A DNA stretch of 64,000 nt from Pseudomonas abyssi. Lineage in GTDB: Bacteria; Pseudomonadota; Gammaproteobacteria; Pseudomonadales; Pseudomonadaceae. Positions 34,279 through 43,639 of the stretch are shown one piece after another. A program made the position numbers and the translations under genes. Numbering within the stretch: position 1 is the stretch's first letter; each line of letters begins with the position of its first letter. The stretch is from assembly GCF_002307495.1 (NCBI RefSeq), contig NZ_NTMR01000024.1:43697-107696 (forward strand). Reading direction: 5' to 3'. The notes beneath the pieces were generated by a model. It was not told where the DNA came from and searched no databases. It was given only the letters and a program-made list of their open reading frames with translations.

Positions 34279-35737
34279 AGTCGGTCACCGTCAGGGCTGG
34301 GGCACCGGTCTCGCCGGCACGACTTTCAAGGAGGGCGCGCAGCAGCAGGTTACCGGCCACCGACATGCGGTAGCTGGCCGAGGCGCGCACATCGGACAGC
34401 GGCGAGAAGTCGCTCGCTAGCGCCGCCTGCGCGGCCGCCACGGCGGTGTCATCAAAGACGGCACCGCGCAGCGCCGCTTCCGCCGCCGTTGCACGCTTGG
34501 GAATACCCGCCATACCGCCAAACGCCAGCCGGCAATCACTGACCGTATCGCCGTCAAACTGCAGCCAGAAGGCACCCAACACGGCGGAGATGTCGTCATC
34601 CAGCCGCTTGGAAATCTTGTAGATAAACAGCCGCTGGTTATCTTGCGGGCGCGGCACCTGCACGGCGCGAATGAATTCGCCCGGCGCCAGCCGGGTTTTC
34701 TTGTAGTCCACGAAGAAGTCTTCCAGCGCCAGCCAACGCTCGCCATCGGCGCCGTCGAGCTGAATCTGCGCGCCAAGGGCGATCAGCGGCGGCGGCATGT
34801 CACCGATGGGCGAGGCGTTACCGATATTCCCGCCGAGGGTGCCACGGTTACGTACCTGCAGTGAGCCAAGACGCTCCAGCATGCCGGCAAAGGCCGGCCA
34901 GTCGGCACAGAGCGTAGGAGCAAACTCGCTGTAGGTCGCAGCCGACCCGATGGTCAGGTTTTGTTCGTCGCAGTCCAGGGCGTGCAGCGCGGCAACCTGC
35001 TCCACCGAGATCAGCCGCGGCAGGGTCTTGAGCTGCTGGGTAATTTCCAGCGCCAGGTCGGTGCTGCCGGCCACCAGTCGGGCATCCGGGTTGGCCGCCA
35101 GCAGGCTGCGCAGTTCGCTCAGCTCCACCGGCGCGTCAAAGCGCTTGCCCTCGTCATCTTCCAGGCTGGCGGCGCGTGCGCGGGTGTCGCTGAAGGTCTG
35201 CGCCGGTGCAGGTTCGAACAAGGCGGCACCATCCCAGTGCTGCACCGCATCGACCAGGGTGCGGCGACCCGCTTCGAGAATCGGCCGATAGCCGGTACAG
35301 CGGCACAGGTTGCCGGCCAGCGCCTCCATCAACTGGTGTTCGCTGGCGGTGCTGTTGCTGCCGGCTACCTGCTGATGCAGACCCACCATCGACATGATAA
35401 AGCCCGGTGTACAGAAGCCGCACTGCGAACCACTGCACTCGACCATGGCCTGCTGCACCGGATGCGCCTGCTGCGGCGACAGCGCGTCCACGGTAATCAG
35501 GTGCTTGCCATGCAGCGAGCCGATCAGGCTGATGCAACTGTTGATTGCCGTATAATGCGCGCCCGCGTCGTCGGCAGGGCTACCCAGCAGCACGGTACAA
35601 GCTCCGCAGTCACCGGAGGCGCAGCCTTCTTTGGTGCCACTAAGCCGCTTTTTGGTGCGCAGCCAGTCAAGGATGCTCATGTTTGGGTCAGCACGGTCAA
35701 GTTTTTCCGGCTGGCCATTTAGATAGAACTCAATCAC
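34271..35737 (-). CDS. xdhA: Xanthine dehydrogenase, FeS/FAD subunit
   Basis: 488 residues from GTG 35735-35737, chosen because GGAG lies 6 bases upstream and the N-terminus then fits the ferredoxin domain. First [2Fe-2S] cluster cysteines are Cys39, Cys44 and Cys47 (GCASGDCGAC); the second is in SQCGFCTPGF and CRCTGY. The FAD domain carries VAGSTDLALE and GTLGGNIGNASPIGD. First gene of the catabolic operon, reading away from the nucleoside transporter operon. Confidence 0.95.
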   Translation of the reverse strand: MIEFYLNGQPEKLDRADPNMSILDWLRTKKRLSGTKEGCASGDCGACTVLLGSPADDAGAHYTAINSCISLIGSLHGKHLITVDALSPQQAHPVQQAMVECSGSQCGFCTPGFIMSMVGLHQQVAGSNSTASEHQLMEALAGNLCRCTGYRPILEAGRRTLVDAVQHWDGAALFEPAPAQTFSDTRARAASLEDDEGKRFDAPVELSELRSLLAANPDARLVAGSTDLALEITQQLKTLPRLISVEQVAALHALDCDEQNLTIGSAATYSEFAPTLCADWPAFAGMLERLGSLQVRNRGTLGGNIGNASPIGDMPPPLIALGAQIQLDGADGERWLALEDFFVDYKKTRLAPGEFIRAVQVPRPQDNQRLFIYKISKRLDDDISAVLGAFWLQFDGDTVSDCRLAFGGMAGIPKRATAAEAALRGAVFDDTAVAAAQAALASDFSPLSDVRASASYRMSVAGNLLLRALLESRAGETGAPALTVTDYA

Positions 35738-35999
35738 GGTCGTCTCCGCTCTATGCACGGTTTGGCCCATTCAGGCGGGTTCAGGCGTGGCGCCACAGCA
35801 GTGGCGCACACAGAGGCTGGGAGTAGATTTGCAAAAACTTGACCAACTAGTCCGAAAAATTGATTTTCGCGGTTTTTTGACTTTTGGCAAGCAAATTGCT
35901 CTGACAGAAAATGTTGATTGATTGGTCAGTTATTAATAGGGCGTCGTCGCCCGGCCTGTCATCTATACGCGCCGGTACAACGCCCATAGAGGAAACTGA
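35738..35999. promoter_or_regulatory. Divergent control region of the purine island
   Basis: 262 bp between xdhA and the ABC transporter, AT-rich in its right half. Two sites resemble the RutR-type palindrome TTGACCA-NN-TGGTCAA: TTGACCA-AC-TAGTCCG at 35839-35854 and TTGATTG-AT-TGGTCAG at 35914-35929. TTATTAATAG at about 35930-35939 could be a -10 region for the rightward operon. A co-regulator for both arms would be the TetR protein encoded at 40406. Confidence 0.55.
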
Positions 36000-37544
36000 A
36001 TGGCAACCGCACAACGCCTGAAGCTGGAAAACATCGTCAAGGAGTACCCCGGATGCCGGGCGAACGACGGTGTCCAGCTCACAGTCAACGCAGGCGAAAT
36101 TCATGCTTTGCTCGGCGAGAACGGCGCCGGCAAGAGCACCTTGATGAAAGTCATCTACGGCGTCATCCAGCCCGACGCCGGCAGTATCACCTGGAACGGC
36201 CATCCGCTGACCCTGCAAGGTCCAGCCCACGCCCGGGAACTGGGCATCGGCATGGTGTTTCAGCACTTCTCGCTGTTTGAAACCCTGACAGTAGCCGAGA
36301 ACATCGCCCTCAGCCTGCCGGCCGATCAGGCCCGCGACCGGCGCAAACTGGAAGCCCGCATCAGCGAGGTCTCCGAGCACTACGGCATGGCGCTGGACCC
36401 GCGTCGTTACGTCAACAGCCTGTCGATTGGCGAGCGCCAGCGGGTCGAGATCGTCCGCTGCCTGATTCAGGAAAGCTCACTGCTGATTCTCGATGAGCCG
36501 ACCTCGGTGCTGACCCCGCAGGAGGTCGAAACCCTGTTCCGTACCCTGCGCCAGCTGTCGCATGAGGGCTGCAGCATTCTATTTATCAGCCACAAGTTGC
36601 AGGAAGTGCGTGACCTCTGCCACCGCGCCACCGTGCTGCGCCAGGGCCGGGTGACCGGCGAGTGCAACCCGGCCGAGGTCAGCACCGACGACATCGCCCG
36701 CATGATGGTCGGCAACGAAACTCCGCTGTCCACCCAGGTCGAGCCGCGCGAGCCGGGCGAGGTGCTGTTGAACGTGCGTGAACTGAACTACCGCACCAGC
36801 GACCCCTTCGGCACCAGCCTGCAGGCCCTGAGCATGAGCCTGCGCGCCGGCGAAATCGTCGGCATTGCCGGCGTCGCGGGCAATGGCCAGGACGAGCTGC
36901 TGCGCGCCCTGTCGGGCGAGGCGCTGGTCAGCAACGACAGCATCACCCTCAACGGTGTGGCCATCGGCCAGGCCAAGCCCGCTGTCCGTCGCCGCCTGGG
37001 CGTGGCGGTGGTGCCGGAAGAACGCCTGGGCCGCGGCGCGGTGCCATCCATGTCGCTGGTCGACAACAGCCTGCTGACCGCCTATGGCGAAGGCATGGTG
37101 AACACCGGCTGGGTCGCCATGGGCAAGGTGCGTGACTATGCCAGTCGTATTGTCGAGGCCTTCGGCGTGCGCACCGCCAGCATCGACAGCCACGCCGCCA
37201 GCCTGTCCGGCGGCAATCTGCAGAAATTCATCATCGGCCGTGAAGCCATGCAGCAACCCAAGCTGCTGGTGGCCTCGCACCCGACCTGGGGAGTTGATGT
37301 CGGTTCGGCGGTTGCCATCCACGAGGCGCTGGTGCGTCTGCGTGACGAAGGCGCCGCCGTGCTGCTGATCTCCGAGGACCTGGACGAGCTGTTCCAGCTC
37401 TGTGGCCGCATGGGCGCGATCTGCGCCGGTCGGCTGTCGCCGCTGGTCAACACCAGTGAGCTGACCATTGAACGACTCGGCCAGTGGATGGCCGGTGATT
37501 TCCCCAGCGCTGCACCTTCGGAGGTTTCCCATGCTGTCGCTTGA
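36000..37544 (+). CDS. ABC transporter ATPase, nucleoside/purine type
   Basis: 514 residues with two ABC halves as in the simple-sugar/nucleoside (RbsA/YufO) class. The first has a full Walker A (GENGAGKSTLMK), signature LSIGERQRVEI and DEPTSVLT. The second has a degenerate P-loop (GVAGNGQDELL, no Lys) but keeps LSGGNLQKFIIGRE. Powers import through the two permeases downstream. Overlaps the first permease by 14 bp. Confidence 0.93.
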   Translation: MATAQRLKLENIVKEYPGCRANDGVQLTVNAGEIHALLGENGAGKSTLMKVIYGVIQPDAGSITWNGHPLTLQGPAHARELGIGMVFQHFSLFETLTVAENIALSLPADQARDRRKLEARISEVSEHYGMALDPRRYVNSLSIGERQRVEIVRCLIQESSLLILDEPTSVLTPQEVETLFRTLRQLSHEGCSILFISHKLQEVRDLCHRATVLRQGRVTGECNPAEVSTDDIARMMVGNETPLSTQVEPREPGEVLLNVRELNYRTSDPFGTSLQALSMSLRAGEIVGIAGVAGNGQDELLRALSGEALVSNDSITLNGVAIGQAKPAVRRRLGVAVVPEERLGRGAVPSMSLVDNSLLTAYGEGMVNTGWVAMGKVRDYASRIVEAFGVRTASIDSHAASLSGGNLQKFIIGREAMQQPKLLVASHPTWGVDVGSAVAIHEALVRLRDEGAAVLLISEDLDELFQLCGRMGAICAGRLSPLVNTSELTIERLGQWMAGDFPSAAPSEVSHAVA

Positions 37545-38613
37545 GCGTCGCGCCGTCGACTCCCGCGCCATGCAGTGGGCCTCCCCGTTGCTGGCACTGA
37601 TCCTTACCATCATCACCGGCATGGGCATTTTTATGGCCCTGGGCAAGGACCCGGTCGAGGGCCTGACCTTCTTCTTCCTGACCCCGTTGAGCGATAAACA
37701 CGGCTGGGCCGAGCTGGGCCTGAAGATGGCACCGCTGCTGCTCTGCGCGGCCGGCCTGACCATCTGCTACCGCGCCAAGCTGTGGAATATCGGCGCCGAA
37801 GGGCACTTCCTGATGGGGGCACTGTGGGCCAGCGCGGCTGCTCTGCAGTTCAGCGACCAGAGCGGCCCCTGGGTGCTGCCGCTGGTGCTGATCGCCGGCA
37901 TGGTCGCCGGTGCCGCCTGGGCATTGCTGGCGGGGCTGCTGAAAACGCAGTTCCACTGCAACGAGATCCTCACCACTATCATGCTCAACTACATCGCCCT
38001 GAACCTGCTGCTGTACGCGGTTCACGGCCCGCTGAAGGATCCGTACGGCTTCGGCTTTCCGCAGTCGGAGATGTTCGCCGCCTCGGCGCTGTTGCCCAAG
38101 CTGATCCCCGATACCCGCCTGCACATCGGCCTGTTGTTCGGCCTGCTGGCGGCGGTCGCGGTCGGCGTGCTGTTCGCCCGCACCTTCGTCGGCTTCCAGC
38201 TCAAGGTGCTGGGCCAAGACGAGCGCGCCGCCGCCTTCGCCGGCTTCCCGGCCAAGCGTCTGACTCTGCTGGCGTTCATTCTGGCCGGTGGTCTGGCCGG
38301 TCTGGCGGGTGCGTCGGAAGTGACCGGCCCGCTCGGCCAGCTGGTGCCGCAGGTGTCACCCGGCTACGGCTATACCGCGATCATCGTGGTATTCCTCGGG
38401 CGCATGCAGGCGGTCGGCATTGTGCTGGCGGCCGCGCTGCTGGCACTGACCTTCATGGGCGGCGAGATGCTGCAGATCGCCATGGCGCTGCCCAAGGCGA
38501 TCACCGGGCTGTTCCAGGGGCTGCTGCTGTTCTATCTGCTGACCTGTGACGCCTTTATCCACTACCGCATTCGCATTCGTCGGGCCCCCAAGGCCGTAGC
38601 AGGGGAGGCCTGA
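37531..38613 (+). CDS. ABC transporter permease, nucleoside type (first)
   Basis: 360 residues; about ten membrane helices, BPD_transp_2 family (NIGAEGHFLMGALWAS, ILTTIMLNYIALNLLLY, GYTAIIVVFLGRM). ATG 37531 has GGAGG upstream and lies inside the ATPase gene end. Larger of the two permeases; pairs with the next gene to form the channel. Confidence 0.93.
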   Translation: MLSLERRAVDSRAMQWASPLLALILTIITGMGIFMALGKDPVEGLTFFFLTPLSDKHGWAELGLKMAPLLLCAAGLTICYRAKLWNIGAEGHFLMGALWASAAALQFSDQSGPWVLPLVLIAGMVAGAAWALLAGLLKTQFHCNEILTTIMLNYIALNLLLYAVHGPLKDPYGFGFPQSEMFAASALLPKLIPDTRLHIGLLFGLLAAVAVGVLFARTFVGFQLKVLGQDERAAAFAGFPAKRLTLLAFILAGGLAGLAGASEVTGPLGQLVPQVSPGYGYTAIIVVFLGRMQAVGIVLAAALLALTFMGGEMLQIAMALPKAITGLFQGLLLFYLLTCDAFIHYRIRIRRAPKAVAGEA

Positions 38614-38614
38614 G

Positions 38615-39541
38615 ATGGACGCCGTACTGATTACCAACGTACTCGCCGCGACCGTAGTCGCCGGCACCCCGCTGCTGCTGGTCGCCCTGGGTGAGCTGGT
38701 GTGCGAGCGCTCCGGCGTGCTCAACCTCGGCCAGGAAGGCATGATGCTGATGGGCGCGGTGATCGGCTTTATCGCCGCCACCTCCACCGGCAGCCTGAGC
38801 ATGGGCATTCTGGCAGCCATGCTGGGCGGCGTGCTGATGTCCATGCTGTTCGCGCTGATGGCCATCACCCTGGCCGCCAACCAGTATGCCGCCGGCCTGG
38901 CGCTGACCATCTTCGGCATCGGCCTGAGCTCCTTTGTCGGCAGCGGCTTTGTCGGTCAGTCGATCGACGGCTTCGACAAGATTGCCATTCCGCTGCTGTC
39001 GGACATCCCGGTCATCGGCCCGGTGCTGTTCAACCAGGACCTGCTGGTCTACGGCTCGCTGCTGATCTTTGTACTGGTGTTCTGCTTTCTCAAGTACAGC
39101 CGCGGCGGCCTGATTCTGCGCGCCGTCGGCGAGTCCCCGGAAGCGGCCAACGCCAATGGCCTGAAAGTGCTGCCGGTGCGCTACATGGCCGTCGCCTTTG
39201 GTGGCGCCATGGCCGGCCTGGCGGGCGCCTACCTGTCGCTGGCCTACACCCCCATGTGGACCGAGAACATGACTGCCGGTCGCGGCTGGATCGCGCTGGC
39301 CCTGGTGGTATTCGCCACCTGGAAACCCGAGCGTGTGCTGCTCGGCGCCTATCTGTTCGGCGCCGCCAGCATCTTGCACCTGGTGCTGCAGGGGCTCGGC
39401 TGGAACAGCTCGACCGAGCTGCTGGCCATGCTGCCCTATGTCGTCACCATCATTGTCCTGGTGCTGTTGTCGTGGAATCCCGCGCGGACCCGCCTCAACA
39501 CACCCCTATCAATCGGCCAACCCTATAGGCCGAGCAAATAA
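38615..39541 (+). CDS. ABC transporter permease, nucleoside type (second)
   Basis: 308 residues; BPD_transp_2 family with NLGQEGMMLMGAVIGF and AGRGWIALALVVFATWKPER, the signatures of YufQ/NupQ-type permeases. Begins 1 bp after the first permease. No BMP-type substrate-binding protein gene follows, which is unusual for this class. Confidence 0.93.
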   Translation: MDAVLITNVLAATVVAGTPLLLVALGELVCERSGVLNLGQEGMMLMGAVIGFIAATSTGSLSMGILAAMLGGVLMSMLFALMAITLAANQYAAGLALTIFGIGLSSFVGSGFVGQSIDGFDKIAIPLLSDIPVIGPVLFNQDLLVYGSLLIFVLVFCFLKYSRGGLILRAVGESPEAANANGLKVLPVRYMAVAFGGAMAGLAGAYLSLAYTPMWTENMTAGRGWIALALVVFATWKPERVLLGAYLFGAASILHLVLQGLGWNSSTELLAMLPYVVTIIVLVLLSWNPARTRLNTPLSIGQPYRPSK

Positions 39542-39598
39542 CTTGAGCACCCACTATGCCAATCAAAACTAAATCACTGATTCCAGGAAGCATCGAAT

Positions 39599-40354
39599 AT
39601 GAGCACACTGCAAAAAACCCTGATCGCCGCTTGCATCGCAGGCGCCTTTGTCCCGGCTGCACACGCTGAGAAGTATTTCTCCGACTCCAGCATTTCGATT
39701 CTGTACAGCGACGACTATCAGGCCTTCGGCAAGACCAAGACCACGCAAACGTTCTTTACCTTCGAGAACGCGACCGGTCACGACTGGGGCAGCACCTTCT
39801 TCTTCGTTGACCGCAACCAGGGTCACGGCAAGGACACTGACACTGACGATCTGTATGGTGAATTCGCGCCTAACCTGAGCCTGAGCTGGCTGACCGGCAA
39901 CAAGCTGGGCGGCGATGGCCTGATCAAGGACTTTACTCTGTCCGGTCAGTACGAGTTTGGCGGCGGCACCAACGTCAACAACTACATGGTCGGTCCGGGT
40001 ATCGACTGGAACATGCCGGGCTTCATGTACTTCGCGACCCGTTTCTACTACGTAGACAACAGCGAGACCTCTGACGATTATCAAACCACCGTCGTCTGGG
40101 GCAAGGCGATGGAATTTGGCAGCACCCGTATCCTGTTCGACGGTTACATTGACTGGTCCACTGCCGAAGACGACCACAAGTCCGACTTCCACTTCAACCC
40201 GCAGCTGAAGCTGGACCTGGGTAACTACCGTGGCAGCCCGGGCGTACTCTACGCAGGTATCGAGTACTCCTACTGGAACAACAAGTACGGTCTGAATGAT
40301 GATGTGATGGACACCGAAAGCGCCGTCAGCGCGCTGGTGAAATTCCACTTCTGA
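39599..40354 (+). CDS. Outer-membrane channel, Tsx/OmpK-like nucleoside porin
   Basis: 251 residues: signal peptide (MSTLQKTLIAACIAGAFVPAAHA), alternating beta strands rich in Tyr/Phe/Asp, and a C-terminal aromatic residue (LVKFHF) as needed for barrel insertion. Motifs GGGTNVNNYMVGPGIDWNMPGF and WSTAEDDHKSDFHFNPQLKL fit the OmpK/Tsx nucleoside-specific channel family. It ends the transporter operon and would admit nucleosides or purines through the outer membrane. Confidence 0.85.
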   Translation: MSTLQKTLIAACIAGAFVPAAHAEKYFSDSSISILYSDDYQAFGKTKTTQTFFTFENATGHDWGSTFFFVDRNQGHGKDTDTDDLYGEFAPNLSLSWLTGNKLGGDGLIKDFTLSGQYEFGGGTNVNNYMVGPGIDWNMPGFMYFATRFYYVDNSETSDDYQTTVVWGKAMEFGSTRILFDGYIDWSTAEDDHKSDFHFNPQLKLDLGNYRGSPGVLYAGIEYSYWNNKYGLNDDVMDTESAVSALVKFHF

Positions 40355-40364
40355 CAACACCCAT

Positions 40365-40385
40365 GGGGCCGGTCAGGCCGGCCCC
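40365..40385 (+). terminator. GC-rich hairpin after the porin gene
   Basis: GGGGCCGG-TCAGG-CCGGCCCC, 10 bp after the porin stop and 20 bp before the TetR gene. No T tail; may reduce read-through. Confidence 0.5.
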
Positions 40386-40405
40386 GCACTGGAACAAGGC
40401 GACGG

Positions 40406-41086
40406 ATGACCATGACCAGCAAGAGCAAACCCCGGAGTTACAAGCCCGGCCGCATTCGCGAACGCAACCACGAGATCATTCTGGCGGCAGCGGAACAGGA
40501 ATTTGCCTTGCACGGCTATCGTGGTGCCACCATCCAGAACATCGCCGAACGGGCCGAACTGCCCAAATCGAACGTGCTGTATTACTTCAGCAACAAGAAG
40601 AAGATCTATGCAGCCATGTTCGACGATATTCTCTCGCGCTGGAACGCCGTGTTCTCCAGCGTGACCGTCGACGACGACCCCGCCGAGGCGCTGGCCAGCT
40701 TTATCCGCGCCAAGGTCGAGATGTCCCGTCTGTACCCGCTGGCCTCCCGGCTGTTTGCCATGGAGATCATGCAGGGTGCGCCCTTTTTGATGACCCACCT
40801 GCGTACCAACATGCGCGAATGGGTGCGTGGCCGCGCCGCCGTGATGCAGCAATGGATCGATCAGGGCCGCATGGCACCGGTAGACCCGGTACAACTGATT
40901 TTCCTGATCTGGTCCTCAACCCAGCACTACGCCGATTTCCAGGTGCAGGTGCTGATGGTTGAAAACAAGGCCGAGTACGAACAGAAAGACTTTGACCACG
41001 CCGCCAACTTCCTCACCGAAGTGATCCTGCGTGGCTGTGGTCTGGCCGTACCCGCAACAGCCGTGCAGAGCGCACGCACGGCCTAG
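40406..41086 (+). CDS. TetR-family regulator, RutR-like
   Basis: 226 residues. HTH region ATIQNIAERAELPKSNVLYYFSNK is close to RutR (E. coli pyrimidine/purine regulator), and the C-terminal half (FAMEIMQGAPFL, IWSSTQHYADFQVQV) is of the YcdC/RutR type. RutR binds TTGACCA-type palindromes, two of which lie between xdhA and the transporter. It likely senses a base or breakdown product and controls this island. A second ATG at 40412 is possible. Confidence 0.88.
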   Translation: MTMTSKSKPRSYKPGRIRERNHEIILAAAEQEFALHGYRGATIQNIAERAELPKSNVLYYFSNKKKIYAAMFDDILSRWNAVFSSVTVDDDPAEALASFIRAKVEMSRLYPLASRLFAMEIMQGAPFLMTHLRTNMREWVRGRAAVMQQWIDQGRMAPVDPVQLIFLIWSSTQHYADFQVQVLMVENKAEYEQKDFDHAANFLTEVILRGCGLAVPATAVQSARTA

Positions 41087-41302
41087 GGTCTGTTGACGCT
41101 TCATTCATCAGCCTGCCCTAAACCCTTCCGCCGGTGGTGCTGAGCGCTGCTGCGGGGGATAATACCAACCCGTTTTAATGTGTTCCGCTCGGACAGCCTC
41201 CGAGGAAGACATCAGCCAAGCTGACCGCTTCCGTGCCCGCCGTGCCGTCACAGTGTCCTGAACCGACGCTGCGTCAGTTCAGTCACCTGCCAGGAGTAGC
41301 CA
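41087..41302. other. Spacer before amidohydrolase gene
   Basis: 216 bp without a supported gene. AT-rich patches near 41160-41185 (AATACCAACCCGTTTTAATG) may hold a promoter. No RutR-like palindrome was recognised here. Confidence 0.45.
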
Positions 41303-42649
41303 GTGAGCCAGTTTGCGCTGCGTGATGCAGCTATCTTTACCGTCGATCCGCACAACCGCGTCATCCACCGCGGCACGCTCATCGTGCAGGACGGGCGCAT
41401 CAGCGCCGTCGGCCCCAGCGACGAGCTGATCATCCCGCCCGGCGTGCCGGTGATCGACGCCAGCGGCCACGCGCTGCTGCCCGGTCTGATCGACGCCCAC
41501 TCCCATTCCAGCCTGATGCGCGGCGTGACCGAGAACATGCAGCTGATGGACTGGCTGCCCTGGTATCAGCTGGAACACCGCGCGCTCACCGAAGAGTACG
41601 CCTTCCACTCGGCGCGCCTGTGCTATCTGGAAGCGCTGAAGAGCGGCACCACCTGCGTGATGGACATGTACCGCTTTATGCACCGCTGCGCCGATGCCGC
41701 CGGTGAGGTCGGATTGCGGGTGAATCTGGCGCCCTACGTGGCCGACGCACCCGGCAAGGACTTCTTCGCCACCCGCGCCGAGAACCGCGCGCTGATCCAC
41801 AGCCACCACGACGCACAGAACGGTCGTATTCAGGTCTGGATGGGGTTGGAGCACCTGTTCTACTGCACCGCCGATGCCTACCGCGAAGCGCTGGAATGCC
41901 AGGCCGAATACGGCGTCGGCATTCACACCCACGCCAGCGAGCAGAAGGAAGAAGACGACGCCGTCAAAGCCGAGTTTGGTCGCCGCTCCATCGCCCAGCT
42001 GGATCACTACGGCATCCTCGGTGAGCGCACCCTGCTGGCCCATTGCGTCTGGCTGACCGACGAGGAGATCAAGCGCGTCGCCGACACGGGCACCAGCATC
42101 GCCCACTGCCCGATCAGCAACGCCAAGCTCGCCAGCGGCGTCGCCCGCGTGCCGGAAATGCTCGCCGCCGGCATCACCGTTGGCCTCGGCACCGACGGCC
42201 CGGTGTGCAACAACAGCCTCAGCCTGTTCGAGGAAATGAAGTTCGCCTCGCTGATCCAGAAGGCCACCCGGCTGGACGCCACCGTGCTGCCGGCCGACCA
42301 GATCCTGCGCATGGCGACCATCAACGGTGCTCGCGCCCTGGGCCTCGGTGATCGCATCGGCTCGCTGGAAGTCGGCAAGCAGGCCGACCTGCTGCTGCTC
42401 GATCTGGCCCAACCCAACCTGACACCGACCGAGATCAATAACGCCGGCGGCAATCTGTTGTGGAATCTGGTCTTCGCCGCCGACGCCCGCAACGTCGCCG
42501 CGGTCTGGGTTGATGGCCGGCAGTTGATCGACAACGGCCGCGCCACCCGGGTGAGCGAACAGACGGTTATCGCTGAGGCCCAGCAGCAGGGCCTCGCACT
42601 CTTTCAGCAGTGTCGCGATATCGCGCACCTGCGTACCTCGATGATCTAA
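41303..42649 (+). CDS. Amidohydrolase, purine/thioadenosine deaminase-like
   Basis: 448 residues from GTG 41303 with CAGGAG upstream. Metal ligands: HSH in LIDAHSHSSLMRG, His in GIHTHASEQ, His in LAHCVWLTD and Asp in LGTDGPVCNNS. The layout is that of the SsnA/MtaD/TrzN branch, which deaminates 5-methylthioadenosine, SAH, 8-oxoguanine or related rings. Beside a purine transporter and xanthine dehydrogenase it probably deaminates a modified purine; the exact substrate is open. Confidence 0.85.
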   Translation: MSQFALRDAAIFTVDPHNRVIHRGTLIVQDGRISAVGPSDELIIPPGVPVIDASGHALLPGLIDAHSHSSLMRGVTENMQLMDWLPWYQLEHRALTEEYAFHSARLCYLEALKSGTTCVMDMYRFMHRCADAAGEVGLRVNLAPYVADAPGKDFFATRAENRALIHSHHDAQNGRIQVWMGLEHLFYCTADAYREALECQAEYGVGIHTHASEQKEEDDAVKAEFGRRSIAQLDHYGILGERTLLAHCVWLTDEEIKRVADTGTSIAHCPISNAKLASGVARVPEMLAAGITVGLGTDGPVCNNSLSLFEEMKFASLIQKATRLDATVLPADQILRMATINGARALGLGDRIGSLEVGKQADLLLLDLAQPNLTPTEINNAGGNLLWNLVFAADARNVAAVWVDGRQLIDNGRATRVSEQTVIAEAQQQGLALFQQCRDIAHLRTSMI

Positions 42650-42681
42650 ACGACTGCCCGCCCGCAGTCAGGAGCCAAACC

Positions 42682-43632
42682 ATGCAATCACTGCCCCTTA
42701 TTTCCGTCGCTGGCCTGAACAGCGAAGACCCCGCCGTCCGCGCCGAGACCGCTCGCCAGCTGGGCGTTGCCTGCCGTGAAATCGGTTTCTTCTACGCCGT
42801 CGACCACGGCGTCCCGGAAGACGTCATGGCCGGCGCCTTCGCCAACGCCAAACGGGTGTTCGAGCTACCGCTGGAGACCAAGCAGGCCATGTCGATCAAG
42901 AAATCACCGCACAACCGCGGCTACGTCGCCATGGCCGACGAAAAACTCAACCCGGAAGCGGGTGCGGACATGAAGGAAGCCTTCAACATCGGCACCGACT
43001 TCCCGGCCGACCACCCGGATGTACTGGCCGGCAAGCCTTTTCGCGGCGTCAACTTCTGGCCACCGATCGACGGCTGGCGCGACGCCATGCTCGGTTACTT
43101 CGACGGCTGCCTGAACCTCGGCCGGCTGATCCACAAGGGGTTTGCCATCGACCTGGGCCTGCCGGAGGATTTCTTCGCCGCGCATCTGGATAGTCCGATC
43201 GCCACCCTGCGCATGCTGCGCTATCCGGCCAGCGCCGGTCAGATTGACCGCGAAGACGGCGGCGCCGGCGCCCACACCGACTACGGCAACGTCACCCTGC
43301 TGGCCACCGACAAGGTCGCCGGCCTACAGGTGCTGACCCGTCAGGGTCAATGGATCGACGCCCCGCACGTACCGGGCGCCTTCGTCTGCAACATCGGCGA
43401 CTGCCTGATGCGCTGGAGCAACGACACCTACGTCTCCACCCCGCACCGCGTGCGCCCGCCGGAGCAGGAACGCTACTCCATCGCCTTCTTCCTGGAAGTG
43501 AACCCCGACTCCATCGTCGACCCGCGTGACGTGATCCCGGATGAAGCGCCGAAGTACGAGCCGATTACCTGCGCCGAATACCTCACCGCCCGCCTGAATG
43601 CCACCTACGAGCACCGGGTAGAACGCAGCTAA
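42682..43632 (+). CDS. Isopenicillin-N-synthase-family 2OG/Fe(II) oxygenase
   Basis: 316 residues: N-terminal DIOX_N domain (CREIGFFYAVDHGV) and a double-stranded beta-helix core with Fe ligands His and Asp in GAHTDYG and His in VSTPHRV, plus 2OG-binding Arg/Ser in RYSIAFF. Uses O2 and probably 2-oxoglutarate to hydroxylate or demethylate a small molecule. ATG 42682 follows AGGAG. It lies 32 bp after the deaminase, so both may process a modified purine. Confidence 0.9.
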   Translation: MQSLPLISVAGLNSEDPAVRAETARQLGVACREIGFFYAVDHGVPEDVMAGAFANAKRVFELPLETKQAMSIKKSPHNRGYVAMADEKLNPEAGADMKEAFNIGTDFPADHPDVLAGKPFRGVNFWPPIDGWRDAMLGYFDGCLNLGRLIHKGFAIDLGLPEDFFAAHLDSPIATLRMLRYPASAGQIDREDGGAGAHTDYGNVTLLATDKVAGLQVLTRQGQWIDAPHVPGAFVCNIGDCLMRWSNDTYVSTPHRVRPPEQERYSIAFFLEVNPDSIVDPRDVIPDEAPKYEPITCAEYLTARLNATYEHRVERS

Positions 43633-43639
43633 GCCAGCA

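Noticed and set aside
41279..42628. 449-codon minus-strand frame
   Set aside because: Antisense to the amidohydrolase, whose metal-binding motifs are intact.
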